Shown piece after piece: positions 34,777 to 42,446 of a stretch of 64,000 bases of DNA. A program made the translations under genes and the position numbers. The notes under the pieces are model-generated. The model had not been told where the DNA came from. It worked only from the letters and a program-made list of their open reading frames with translations, and did not search any database. The stretch's first letter is position 1. Every line of letters begins with the position of its first letter. The DNA is from Ornithinibacillus contaminans (lineage in GTDB: Bacteria > Bacillota > Bacilli > Bacillales > Amphibacillaceae), in the NCBI RefSeq assembly GCF_001038425.2, contig NZ_LDPV02000052.1:62001-126000 (forward strand). Reading direction: 5' to 3'.

Positions 34777-34795
34777 GCTAATGGAGGTGTTGAAC

Positions 34796-34936
34796 TTGCC
34801 AGAGAAAAGTGATAACTGGAGTAAAAAGCGTGCTATTTCAAGTGTGAATCCTCAAGGTTTAACCGAGGAGACTGCCAATCACCGACCAAAATCGCAGTTA
34901 GAGGACAGGGCTAAAAAGAAGAACACGAAGATTTAA
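34796..34936 (+). CDS. sspL: SspL-like small acid-soluble spore protein
   Basis: A 46-residue product with the SspL pattern: basic start (NWSKKRAISSVNPQG) and PKSQLEDRAKKKNTK at the end, compared with PQG and PKTELEERAKKSNTK in B. subtilis SspL (42 residues). The start is TTG, six bases after GGAGGTG; an ATG at 34781 overlaps that site. Expected in the forespore, where it may bind DNA or add to the soluble amino-acid pool. A second sporulation gene follows six bases later. Confidence 0.78.
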   Translation: MPEKSDNWSKKRAISSVNPQGLTEETANHRPKSQLEDRAKKKNTKI

Positions 34937-34942
34937 AAGCAG

Positions 34943-35200
34943 GTGAGAACAATCGATAAGACATTGTTGTACTTAAGAGAATCTTTATCTAATTATGCAG
35001 AGAATGAGTTAAACCAATCGATTTATCATAAATTAATGAAAAATAGGTATGACAGCGAAGTGGCGTTTGTAGAGGATCTAAACGATAAAGAAATGCAGTA
35101 TTTAGAGAAAATCCTGCAACGAGAAATTAATTATGCAGAAAATGTTCAAGATGATCTAAGGACAGAACAGCTTCGAGAGGTTTATGAACAAATTTTTTAG
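34943..35200 (+). CDS. csgA: CsgA/YbxH-like sporulation protein
   Basis: The protein of up to 85 residues resembles B. subtilis CsgA (YbxH, sigma-G dependent, 82 residues): DKTLLYLRESLSNYAENELNQ, FVEDLNDKEMQYLEKIL and LREVYEQIF. It is acidic and helical. The start is uncertain: GTG at 34943 has no binding site, whereas AGGTGAG (34941-34947) lies four bases before ATC at 34952, where the family start would align. With the sspL-like gene it likely forms a forespore operon. Confidence 0.8.
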   Translation: MRTIDKTLLYLRESLSNYAENELNQSIYHKLMKNRYDSEVAFVEDLNDKEMQYLEKILQREINYAENVQDDLRTEQLREVYEQIF

Positions 35201-35358
35201 GACATATGTGAAGAATTGCCTATTTTCCAAAACTGGATGACATTGACATTGCTATTGAGGTTCGAACGATGTATGATAAGGATACAAGCTACGATGTACG
35301 TATTTAATTAAGTTTTAACCTCTAATTGGATAATAGGGAGTTTTACATTGAAACTCTA

Positions 35359-35457
35359 ATGCCGTGCCGCCATGGATGAGCGGAAGGCAGGAAGGTTTCT
35401 GCAAACACCCACTTTGGTGAAGTGGTGGTTTAAAACTTTTTATTCAAAATACGGCAT
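35359..35457 (+). ncRNA. Candidate structured RNA
   Basis: ATGCCGT (35359) and ACGGCAT (35451) would close a three-way junction. Inside, CCGC/GCGG make a short hairpin and AAACACCCACTT/AAGTGGTGGTTT a longer one with two mismatches. A separate hairpin (GAGTTT/AAACTC) lies just before it and a strong terminator at 35485 after it. There is no good ORF across it. I do not recognise an Rfam family; it may be a small RNA or a leader remnant. Confidence 0.4.
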
Positions 35458-35484
35458 ATGTGGCTGTTGATAACTAACATGACA

Positions 35485-35518
35485 GGCCAGTTTCTTTCGA
35501 GAGACTGGCCATTTTTAT
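35485..35518 (+). terminator. Terminator after the candidate RNA
   Basis: GGCCAGT and ACTGGCC arms, loop TTCTTTCGAGAG, then ATTTTTATT. Confidence 0.85.
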
Positions 35519-35605
35519 TGTGCGATAGAATAATTAGTGGATATGTGTGAGGAGTAACAATAGGTAATTTAGGACATCAGTATATAACCAGTCTGGAGTG
35601 GAGAT

Positions 35606-35889
35606 TATCAGCCCGAAATACGGGAATATCGCTCGTAATGAGGAAACATCGCCCGAAGTACTGGAATATCGCTCGTAATAGGGAAACATCGCCCGAAATA
35701 TGGGATTATCGCTCGTAATGAGGAAATATCGCCCGAAGTACTGGAATATCGCTCGTAATAGGGAAACATCGCCCGAAATATGGGAATATCGCTCGTAATG
35801 AGGAAATATCGCCCGAAGTACTGGAATATCGCTCGTAATGATAAATTATCGCCCGAAATACGAGAACATCGCTCATCAGTAGGGATACC
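35606..35889. repeat. Tandem array of fourteen 20-bp units
   Basis: From 35611 the units run in strict 20-base register, alternating GCCCGAA-type and GCTCGTA-type units, each ending in (A/T)ATC or ACATC. Units 1-4, 5-8 and 9-12 match each other best, giving an 80-bp higher-order period. The last two units are degenerate. All six frames stay largely open, which creates false ORFs. No coding or CRISPR features are seen. Confidence 0.9.
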
Positions 35890-36005
35890 GAACTGCACGA
35901 TCCTACCTTATAAGCAAATCCTTTCAACTAGTATTGGTAAATAGTATTATTAATTATCACTCTCAACTATTATGATAAATGTATCAATGGGTGAGGGGTG
36001 TTTGT

Positions 36006-36380
36006 ATGAATTTTAATTATGAAAAGATTGATCATGTGCAGTTGGCAGCGCCAGTGGGAGAAGAAGAGAATGCGCGCTTGTTTTACAGGGATTTGCTTGG
36101 ACTTAACGAGGTAGAGAAGCCAGCAAATTTAAAGAAGCGTGGTGGAGTTTGGTTCCAGTCTGGTAATGTTGCCATTCATATTGGAGTTGAAGAACCGTTT
36201 TATCCAGCTAACAAGGCGCATCCTGCCATACGTGTGAACAATATTGAGGCGATGAGAGCTTATCTTGATTCGAAAAATGTTGCTTATACAGATGATGATA
36301 ATTTACCAGGTGCTAATCGATTTTATCTAATCGATCCATTTGGCAACCGCTTAGAATTCCTTGAGTGGGGGAATTTATAG
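36006..36380 (+). CDS. Glyoxalase/VOC-family protein
   Basis: The 124-residue protein shows one VOC fold: IDHVQLAAPVGEEENARLFYRDLLGL at the N-terminus (metal His about residue 9), VAIHIGVEEPF (His about 56) and RFYLIDPFGNRLEFLEW (Glu about 121). These three ligands suggest a metal enzyme, but VOC proteins span lyases, dioxygenases and resistance proteins. GTGAGGGGTG precedes the ATG. It is not clearly linked to its neighbours. Confidence 0.85.
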   Translation: MNFNYEKIDHVQLAAPVGEEENARLFYRDLLGLNEVEKPANLKKRGGVWFQSGNVAIHIGVEEPFYPANKAHPAIRVNNIEAMRAYLDSKNVAYTDDDNLPGANRFYLIDPFGNRLEFLEWGNL

Positions 36381-36463
36381 TTTCCGCTTTATGAGGAAAT
36401 AGAACTAGTATATTATTAAATTAACGTAAAGATAGTATGTTTTTAGGCCCAGGGGGAGAACAA

Positions 36464-37414
36464 TTGAAAAAGAAACATATGATTATTTTAGGAATTGTTA
36501 TCGGTATTCTGATCATTGGATTGCTGGTAGCGGGTAATTATTTTTATGGGGAAGGCATTAAACGCGGTACTGATATCGAGTTACACAGTGAATCGGAAAC
36601 CGTAAATGCTGAAGCGAGTGAAACGGCGTTATCTATTATTGAAGAAGCGGAAGAATGGTATGCAACACAAGAACCAGAAATTCTAGAAATACAGTCTTAT
36701 GACGATTTGACATTAAAGGCTGGGTTTTTGAAAAATGAGGAAAGCTCAGGTAAGGCAGTAATCTTGGCGCATGGCTATAGAGGAAAACATGATGATATGG
36801 ATGATTTGGTTAAGTATTATTATGATCAGGGGTTTGATGTGTTAATGCCTGATGCAAGAGGTCATGGTGCTAGTGAAGGGGACTATATTGGCTATGGCTG
36901 GCATGACCGCCTTGATTATGTAAAATGGATTGACTTGTTAATTGCGGAATATGGAGAAGAAGATATTCTTTTACATGGAAATTCCATGGGTGCTGCCCTT
37001 GTATTAATGACCAGTGGTGAGGAACTCCCATCAGAAGTGAAGGGGATTATTGCAGACAGCAGTTATACAACTGTTAAGGAAGAACTAAAGCACCAAATGA
37101 AATATTTATATCATCTTCCATCGTTTCCATTACTTGATGTAACGAGTGTAATAACGAAGGTTCGTGCTGGCTATTACTTTGGTGAAGCTTCTGCTGTTGA
37201 GCAGGTGAAGAAAAATACGCGTCCACTTTTCCTTATTCATGGAGACGCTGATGAGCTAGTGCCAACAGAAATGGCTTATGAATTATATGACGCAGCAGGT
37301 GGCGAAAAGGAATTATGGATTGTCCCTAATGCTGGTCATACAAAGGCATACACAGTTGAAACAGAAGAATTTCAACAACGATTACAATCGTTTATTGATA
37401 AAGCACTTGAATAG
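36464..37414 (+). CDS. Membrane-anchored alpha/beta hydrolase (YqkD-like)
   Basis: Serine hydrolase of 316 residues with an N-terminal membrane helix (about 5-24), so the catalytic domain should face outside. Motifs are AHGYRGKHDDM (oxyanion region), DARGHGASEGDYIGYGWHDRLD, the nucleophile in HGNSMGAALV, acid in HGDADELVP and His in NAGHTKAY. The start is TTG at 36464, five bases after GGGGGAG. A close paralogue lies at 48700. Esterase or peptide hydrolase activity is possible. Confidence 0.87.
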   Translation: MKKKHMIILGIVIGILIIGLLVAGNYFYGEGIKRGTDIELHSESETVNAEASETALSIIEEAEEWYATQEPEILEIQSYDDLTLKAGFLKNEESSGKAVILAHGYRGKHDDMDDLVKYYYDQGFDVLMPDARGHGASEGDYIGYGWHDRLDYVKWIDLLIAEYGEEDILLHGNSMGAALVLMTSGEELPSEVKGIIADSSYTTVKEELKHQMKYLYHLPSFPLLDVTSVITKVRAGYYFGEASAVEQVKKNTRPLFLIHGDADELVPTEMAYELYDAAGGEKELWIVPNAGHTKAYTVETEEFQQRLQSFIDKALE

Positions 37415-37418
37415 CAGA

Positions 37419-37452
37419 GAAGCACCGCTAATTTCCATTGGCGGTGCTTTTG
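37419..37452 (+). terminator. Terminator after the hydrolase gene
   Basis: AAGCACCGC and GCGGTGCTT arms followed by TTGCTT, between convergent genes. Confidence 0.75.
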
Positions 37453-37467
37453 CTTAGTTAAAATTTT

Positions 37468-38037
37468 CTAGGCATCTAAATAGGTTACCTTATTCCAGGT
37501 TGCTTTCCAGTTTTTAGATTTTATTCGCTTATAGTAAATTTTCATTTGGGCATCTGAACACTTGCAATCTGGAGTAGGGCGAACGGTTAGGTTTAGAACA
37601 TCCTCCACACCATGAGGAGCCGTCAAACGTAATTCACCATTTCTGATTAGTTTTACACCTAATGCTGTCACCGTTTCTGGAAATTTAGAAATGGCATCTA
37701 CTGTACTAGTATAGGGATCGATTCCGTTTCTTAGATGCATACGGGCTTCGTTTTTTACCGACCATGGAACAGAAGGCAATAGCTGTTTCAGTCTATTCTC
37801 ATATTCCTTTTCCATAGCTTCGTCAGTAGTAAATTTATCAAAGTAGACCAAATCAACATCATCGATTATTGTGGGCTGGGTAAAATCATGGAGAACATCC
37901 CAAATTTTTGAACGGACAAAGCCAGCACAGATCCACCAATCAGGTAGATCAAGCGTATGGGCTGCTTTAAGGATCTCCATCATGGTTGTGTCCTGTTGGA
38001 TGATATCGTAAATGTCTTTTTCGTTTTGTAGTTGCAT
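37468..38037 (-). CDS. Nucleotidyltransferase family protein (COG3575-like)
   Basis: The 189-residue protein has a nucleotidyltransferase-like core: WWICAGFVRSKIWDVLH (glycine motif) and IIDDVDLVYFD (acidic pair), then KNEARMHLRNGIDPYTSTVDAI. This is the COG3575 pattern, whose substrate is not established. The frame stays open into maf, but GGAGAG seven bases before the minus-strand ATG at 38037 sets the start. It lies 40 bases after maf in the same direction and is probably co-transcribed. Confidence 0.8.
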   Translation of the reverse strand: MQLQNEKDIYDIIQQDTTMMEILKAAHTLDLPDWWICAGFVRSKIWDVLHDFTQPTIIDDVDLVYFDKFTTDEAMEKEYENRLKQLLPSVPWSVKNEARMHLRNGIDPYTSTVDAISKFPETVTALGVKLIRNGELRLTAPHGVEDVLNLTVRPTPDCKCSDAQMKIYYKRIKSKNWKATWNKVTYLDA

Positions 38038-38077
38038 TGATTTACTCTCCATTTCAAGCATTGAATAAAATAGCCAG

Positions 38078-38653
38078 TCAGGAAGCTGGATAAATGTCAA
38101 ATTGCTTTAATTCACGAATTACCCGTGAAATTGGGAGCCCCATAACTGTATAGTAATCACCGGTTAAGCTTTTTACCAATGCTGCTCCTTTGCCTTGAAT
38201 GCCATATGCGCCAGCCTTATCAAACGGTTCTTTTGACTGTATGTATTGGGTGATTTCTTGTTCTGTTAATGGCCAGAATTCAACAAGTGTTTTTTCCACA
38301 AAAGATATTTCATGTTGATGGGAACGAATCATGACGCCTGTATAGACCTCATGCACGTTTCCGCCTAAGGAAGTTAGCATGGTAAAAGCATCTTCATCAT
38401 TTTTCGGTTTACCAAAAATATTGCCGTTAAATGCAACAACGGTATCGGCTGATAAAATGACTTCGTTTGGGCGGGTAATTTCTGTTTGCTTACCTTTAAG
38501 GATTGCTAACTGTTCTACTGTTTTGGCAGGATTACCAAGATGAATATGTGATTCGTCGACATCTTGTTTTCGAATTGAAAATGGAATATTAACCTGTTCT
38601 AACAGTTCTTTTCTCCGAGGAGAAGTGGATGCTAGAATTAGTTCTTGTGTCAT
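38078..38653 (-). CDS. maf: Maf/HAM1-like nucleotide pyrophosphatase
   Basis: House-cleaning nucleotide pyrophosphatase of the Maf family, described in B. subtilis as a septum inhibitor on overexpression. The 191-residue protein has LILASTSPRRKELLEQ, VDESHIHLGNPAKTVEQLAILKG, VILSADTVVAFNG, HEVYTGV and PFDKAGAYGIQGKGA. The minus-strand ATG follows GGAGGTACTTTG. In B. subtilis maf lies near radC-mreBCD, which are not seen here. Confidence 0.94.
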   Translation of the reverse strand: MTQELILASTSPRRKELLEQVNIPFSIRKQDVDESHIHLGNPAKTVEQLAILKGKQTEITRPNEVILSADTVVAFNGNIFGKPKNDEDAFTMLTSLGGNVHEVYTGVMIRSHQHEISFVEKTLVEFWPLTEQEITQYIQSKEPFDKAGAYGIQGKGAALVKSLTGDYYTVMGLPISRVIRELKQFDIYPAS

Positions 38654-38794
38654 CAAAGTACCTCCGTTGAAACAATGTTCTAGTACTAATTAGTATACTA
38701 AAATTTATCTATTAAAAATAGTTACTATACAGATTGCTCATTTTTTGATATTTTTGATATTGTACACCAAAAGTCCTACATAGGGGGAATGAAA

Positions 38795-39073
38795 ATGGAA
38801 ACAAAAGAGACAAATGGAAAATCGGTTGCGTCATTAGTTTTAGGAATCATAGCAGTTATTGTACCTTATATTGGAATTATTCTTGGAATAATTGGTCTTG
38901 TATTAGCGAATAAGGGTATTAAAGAGATTGCGGTTACTGGCCAAGGCGGTAGAGGCCTTGCAGTTGCTGGAAGAGTTACCAGTATTATCGGGATTGTTTT
39001 TGGTGCTATTCTATTATTCTTTTTAATTCTAAGTCTTGCAATCCTTTCTTCAGATCCATATTATGGTTATTAA
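38795..39073 (+). CDS. DUF4190-type small membrane protein
   Basis: A 92-residue protein with two hydrophobic regions: VASLVLGIIAVIVPYIGIIL and VTSIIGIVFGAILLFFLILS, separated by a loop with NKGIKEI and a glycine-rich stretch. This is the DUF4190 layout, of unknown function. The ATG at 38795 is eight bases from AGGGGG. A terminator follows immediately. Confidence 0.8.
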   Translation: METKETNGKSVASLVLGIIAVIVPYIGIILGIIGLVLANKGIKEIAVTGQGGRGLAVAGRVTSIIGIVFGAILLFFLILSLAILSSDPYYGY

Positions 39074-39074
39074 A

Positions 39075-39122
39075 AAAACGGTAGTGATCAGTGTTACAGT
39101 TGATCACTATCGTTTTTTTTCT
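39075..39122. terminator. Terminator between the DUF4190 and PhoD-like genes
   Basis: AACGGTAGTGATCA and TGATCACTATCGTT arms, then eight T on the plus strand and A-rich sequence on the other side. It overlaps the last codons of the convergent PhoD-like gene. Confidence 0.88.
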
Positions 39123-41223
39123 CTTGATAACTCTGATAGGTAGCCACGCTATTATGCTTGAGAAGTCTATTTTGGATGAATTCACTCGTAATCATTATAA
39201 GTCCAATATTATTTTGTGTGTGCATAATGGAACCAGTTGTCGAAGTAAGGTAATTAATATGCTCCTGCCAGTCACATTGTTTACCATTAGTATCCGATTT
39301 TTTGATAAAGGTAAGGCTATTTTCTTCATCATAGGTTCGGTAGATGGTTCGTTTTTTCCTCGTTAGCGAATTGAACCATACGACGAATTTTAACAACAAA
39401 CCCCATAGACCAGAAAAACTCATATTATGAATCGGGCTACTAGTAAATTGATAAATCGTAATTGGCTCGTTATGATTTGCATATACGGTGGAACGAACAG
39501 CGTTTGCGTAATGAACATCACCAGAGAGGATGTAACAGAACTCGGGTTGCCATTTCAATAATTGTTGAATAAAGCGATTAAATCCTCTTCCGTTATATTT
39601 CCACGCTTCAAAATCTAGTGCATAGCTTACTGGTAGCCCGATTGCTCGCAGTGGATAAACGAAGCGTTTTAGAAACGATTCAATAATACCAAGTCCATAT
39701 AACGGGGTAGGTGAAACGACGATTATCGGGTCTCCTTTTTTCCAATTGCTAGTTCGTAATGTCTTGTAGGCAATATTCCAGCCTCTTTTTCCAATTAGTT
39801 GAGGAGTTCTAGCTGCTTCATGAAAAATTTTGCCGATTCGTAACGGTTTTGGCTTACTATCAAATTGCCTTAAAGTCCGAATGTCGAGAAATAATGCCTT
39901 TGGTTTAGTTGGAGCAATGAAAGTCCACTTGCTATAGTTCGGTAGTTGAATAGTCCATTCATCAGGGAAGTAGGAATACTTCTTGTGATATTTAAGTTGA
40001 GCGGTGAAGGTAGTTAATTTAGTACGAAAGGCTTCTGGATCGTTTCCCCATCCTTGGAAAAGCCAATAGGCAGTTAATCCATTTGTGATGATATGCTTCC
40101 CAAGTCTTTTGTTTTGGACATTTTCAATCCATTCAGATGAGATATTCCAATCGTCGGTGATGTCATGGTCATCAAATATCATATAGGTTGGGGTATTTGC
40201 CAATACCCTTCGAATTCCAGCTAAAGTCGGAATGAAGTCTCTTAATTGTTTAAGTTGCTCCTCGTATTTCTGTTTAAGCTGCTTCAATTCTTTTTTTCGT
40301 CTTCGTTTTTTCCGTGATGGATACATCACATAATAGGCATCCTCTTGGACTAAGGCTTCAAAACTTGGGATCTCTAAATTTCCGTCTATTTCTTGTTGCC
40401 AAAGTGATGGCCCTAATGTCACTAAGTACATCATGGCATATTCACTGAAACGTATTAAGTGGTTACTCGCATGGTTTGAAGTGAATTTTGCAAAGGTATT
40501 CATGACATATTGCCTGCCATTGATTTGATCGATTCCACGTTGAAAGGGTGCTGTTTTTAGGCGAGGCTCAATGATTTGGATTCCTTGTTCATCTTCGTCA
40601 ATAATAGGCTGTGCAAGCTTCCATAGCTTGTAAAAAATGTAGTCCGCAACATCATCAGCATAAATTTGATCCCCCATAAAGAACAAGGCGTTTGGCCGTT
40701 CATTTACCAGGAAAGCGTGTTGTTCTATCCAATCATCGGCAACCGTTATGACACTTGAATCCTTTCCATGTGGCTTTTGGCAGGATCCATATAAAATGTT
40801 TGCTGGAATGCTATCTTGAATGATGAAGGTGGGATAGGAAAGATTACCATATACAATGGAGTGAGGATTTTCTTTATCGAGTAGATTAAGGTCGCCTAAA
40901 TGGAAGGTTTCATCTCTTGTCTTAAATAACAGATTGTAGCCAATCATACAATCGGTAGGAAAATTATTGCTGTAAGGTGTTATTTTAACAAGATAGATGT
41001 ATAAGTTCTTGCCAGCTTGAACCATACTCGATTCTGTAGTTGTCTCCATTGGTTCATATTCAATAGAATGCATAGATACATCTACGTTTACTTGAAAGAA
41101 TTGTGCTTCCACCTGAACGTTTTCACTCGTTGTCATCCAGATATATACTTGGTTTGGTTCGACACGTCTTATAATTGGTCCCGCTAACAAAAAAGGAATG
41201 TTATCAATAGCAATCACCTCCAA
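39094..41223 (-). CDS. PhoD-like alkaline phosphatase/metallophosphoesterase
   Basis: Large protein of 709 residues with a PhoD-type metallophosphatase domain. Metal-binding motifs are FFMGDQIYADDVADYIF, YMIFDDHDITDDWNIS and LSGDVHYAN. Residues 1-110 form a beta-rich N-terminal domain, and a basic stretch (KKRRRKKEL) lies between motifs. It lacks a Tat signal, unlike secreted PhoD, so it is probably cytosolic. The start is unclear: TTG at 41223 lies on the binding site GGAGGTG; an ATT about 15 bases downstream has the better spacing. Confidence 0.85.
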   Translation of the reverse strand: MEVIAIDNIPFLLAGPIIRRVEPNQVYIWMTTSENVQVEAQFFQVNVDVSMHSIEYEPMETTTESSMVQAGKNLYIYLVKITPYSNNFPTDCMIGYNLLFKTRDETFHLGDLNLLDKENPHSIVYGNLSYPTFIIQDSIPANILYGSCQKPHGKDSSVITVADDWIEQHAFLVNERPNALFFMGDQIYADDVADYIFYKLWKLAQPIIDEDEQGIQIIEPRLKTAPFQRGIDQINGRQYVMNTFAKFTSNHASNHLIRFSEYAMMYLVTLGPSLWQQEIDGNLEIPSFEALVQEDAYYVMYPSRKKRRRKKELKQLKQKYEEQLKQLRDFIPTLAGIRRVLANTPTYMIFDDHDITDDWNISSEWIENVQNKRLGKHIITNGLTAYWLFQGWGNDPEAFRTKLTTFTAQLKYHKKYSYFPDEWTIQLPNYSKWTFIAPTKPKALFLDIRTLRQFDSKPKPLRIGKIFHEAARTPQLIGKRGWNIAYKTLRTSNWKKGDPIIVVSPTPLYGLGIIESFLKRFVYPLRAIGLPVSYALDFEAWKYNGRGFNRFIQQLLKWQPEFCYILSGDVHYANAVRSTVYANHNEPITIYQFTSSPIHNMSFSGLWGLLLKFVVWFNSLTRKKRTIYRTYDEENSLTFIKKSDTNGKQCDWQEHINYLTSTTGSIMHTQNNIGLIMITSEFIQNRLLKHNSVATYQSYQEKKNDSDQL

Positions 41224-41361
41224 CCTATATAAATTAGTTTATTCCTGGCACGGAGAGTTGTTTGGTTGCGAGCCTACTTATCGTACTATTTGTTAACTAT
41301 TCCTTCTTATCTAGGCGGTTTTGTATATAATGAAGGGAGAATAAAATGGTGGGGTGAGGTA

Positions 41362-41632
41362 ATGACGAAGGTTTTACTTTTTGTATATCCACAATATGCA
41401 GATTTTGAAATTGCGCATATTTACCTGTACGCCAATTACATATGATACGTTTAAGCATGTATTTGAAGGTGCAGAATATACTGGTGGTCGGGTAGAGGTT
41501 TCCGGCAACATTGTAACTGCAAAGGGAACCGCATTTCCTGAATTTACACTTGCCGTATTGGAACAATTAGGTCTGTGGAATTCACAAGAGCAGCGAGAAA
41601 ACGCATATAGGTTCTGTAAGGGTGACGTATAA
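41362..41632 (+). pseudogene. DJ-1/PfpI-family gene with internal deletion
   Basis: The ATG at 41362 (binding site GGTGAGGT) starts MTKVLLFVYPQYADFEIAHI, a DJ-1/PfpI N-terminus, and the frame stops at 41445. The neighbouring frame then gives ITAKGTAFPEFTLAVLEQLGLW-like C-terminal sequence (actual VTAKGTAFPEF, then LAVLEQLGL) up to 41632. About 100 central residues, including the nucleophile-elbow Cys, are missing. It cannot make an active protein. Confidence 0.75.
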
Positions 41633-41654
41633 ACAAGGAAATGGAGATGGGACA

Positions 41655-42167
41655 ATGGCAGTTAAAATTGTTGGTCTACCGCCAATCATTACAACAGAAT
41701 CAAAAGTACTTATACTTGGATCAATGCCTAGTGTACTGTCGTTAGAGCAACAAGCCTATTACGGGAATCCTCGTAATCATTTTTGGAAAATCCTTTTCGC
41801 TTTGTTTAAGGAAGAAGTGCCCGATGATTATAACGCTAAAATTGCTTTTATAAAGGAAAAGAACATCGCATTATGGGATACAATCGGTGCTTGTTATCGG
41901 GAGGGCAGTTTGGATGCTAACATTTATGGTGAGGAACCGAATGATATACCGAGTCTACTACGTGAATATCCCAAAATTAGATTAATCGTATGCAATGGGA
42001 CAAAATCATATAACACGTTAAAGAAGTATTATAAAACAGAGGTTTTATCGACTATTACAGTCTTGAAGCTTCCTTCTACTAGCCCGATTCCGGGGCGATT
42101 TAATAAAACATTAGCTGAAAAAATAGATGCTTGGAAAGTGATAGTTAAATATCTAGAGGAAAAATGA
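41655..42167 (+). CDS. DNA-deoxyinosine (hypoxanthine) glycosylase, UDG superfamily
   Basis: Base-excision enzyme of 170 residues. The N-terminal motif is LILGSMPSVLSLEQQAYYGNPRNHFW, characteristic of the family-6 hypoxanthine-DNA glycosylases, followed by NIALWDTIGACYREGS and a second motif LPSTSPIPG that contacts DNA. It should remove hypoxanthine arising from adenine deamination. GGAGATGGG precedes the ATG at 41655; the frame stays open to 41622. Confidence 0.88.
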   Translation: MAVKIVGLPPIITTESKVLILGSMPSVLSLEQQAYYGNPRNHFWKILFALFKEEVPDDYNAKIAFIKEKNIALWDTIGACYREGSLDANIYGEEPNDIPSLLREYPKIRLIVCNGTKSYNTLKKYYKTEVLSTITVLKLPSTSPIPGRFNKTLAEKIDAWKVIVKYLEEK

Positions 42168-42186
42168 TGCAATTTTCGAAAAAGTG

Positions 42187-42216
42187 TTGTGCGTGGTGTA
42201 TCCAATTCTGTATAAT
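42187..42216 (+). promoter_or_regulatory. Promoter of the candidate antitoxin RNA
   Basis: TTGTGC, 18 bases, TATAAT. Start expected near 42223. Confidence 0.65.
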
Positions 42217-42222
42217 AAACTT

Positions 42223-42370
42223 TGGGAGTGTCGTCAGCCTCATACATGCAGGCGAGTCGTAAGTGTGGACTTACGACTCGGACAGTTATATAGGCTTCGG
42301 CGACTTCCTTTCTTGGTGAAAAAGGTAATTATCCTGGTTCCTAGTAAGAGACAGGGTGATTACTTTTTTT
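42223..42370 (+). ncRNA. Candidate type I antitoxin RNA
   Basis: About 150 bases from the promoter at 42187 to a shared terminator. It folds well on inspection: GGGAGT-GTCG with CGACTTCC, AGCCT with AGGCT, and a 11-bp hairpin GAGTCGTAAGT/ACTTACGACTC inside. The segment CGTCAGCCTC (42232-42241) can pair at nine of ten positions with GGGGCTGAAG at the ribosome binding site of the convergent small ORF. Convergent RNAs sharing a terminator and pairing at the toxin start are the layout of par (fst) and txpA/RatA loci. No ORF of its own. Confidence 0.5.
42320..42370. terminator. Bidirectional terminator between RNA and toxin ORF
   Basis: GTAATTATCCTG and CAGGGTGATTAC arms; seven T follow on the plus strand and CTTTTTC on the minus strand. 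The minus-strand stop codon of the 28-residue ORF lies in its arm. Confidence 0.8.
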
Positions 42371-42446
42371 CACGGGAGTTCACAACTAACAATATGAGCG
42401 TTGAGAACATTAACATTAACTCGATCGTCTTGTCAATTGGAATCAC
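42360..42446 (-). CDS. Putative 28-residue hydrophobic type I toxin (holin-like/TxpA-BsrG type)
   Basis: The ORF starts with GTG nine bases after AAAGGGG on the minus strand and encodes a peptide with the core IELMLMFSTLILLVVN and a charged end SREKK. Size, single helix with LMLMFS and basic tail resemble holin-like and Bsr/TxpA toxins that damage the membrane. The binding site is held in a CCCC/GGGG hairpin (42456-42470), as in known type I toxins. A -10 TATAAT lies at 42538-42543 (minus) without a well-spaced -35. Function is inferred from form and layout only. Confidence 0.5.
   Translation of the reverse strand: MIPIDKTIELMLMFSTLILLVVNSREKK

Noticed and set aside
35215-35310. Short frame reading PKLDDIDIAIEVRTMYDKDTSY
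   Set aside because: Reads like protein, but has no usual start codon and only 32 codons; too little to call more than a possible gene end.
35606-35889. CRISPR array
   Set aside because: Units are directly adjacent with no unique spacers and no cas genes are nearby.
35608-35927. Minus-strand ORFs across the tandem array
   Set aside because: They consist only of translated 20-bp repeats, open in several frames because the unit lacks stops; no start signal and no family.
39091-39366. Plus-strand ORF opposite the PhoD-like gene
   Set aside because: Shadow of the C-terminal part of a long real gene, starting in its terminator.
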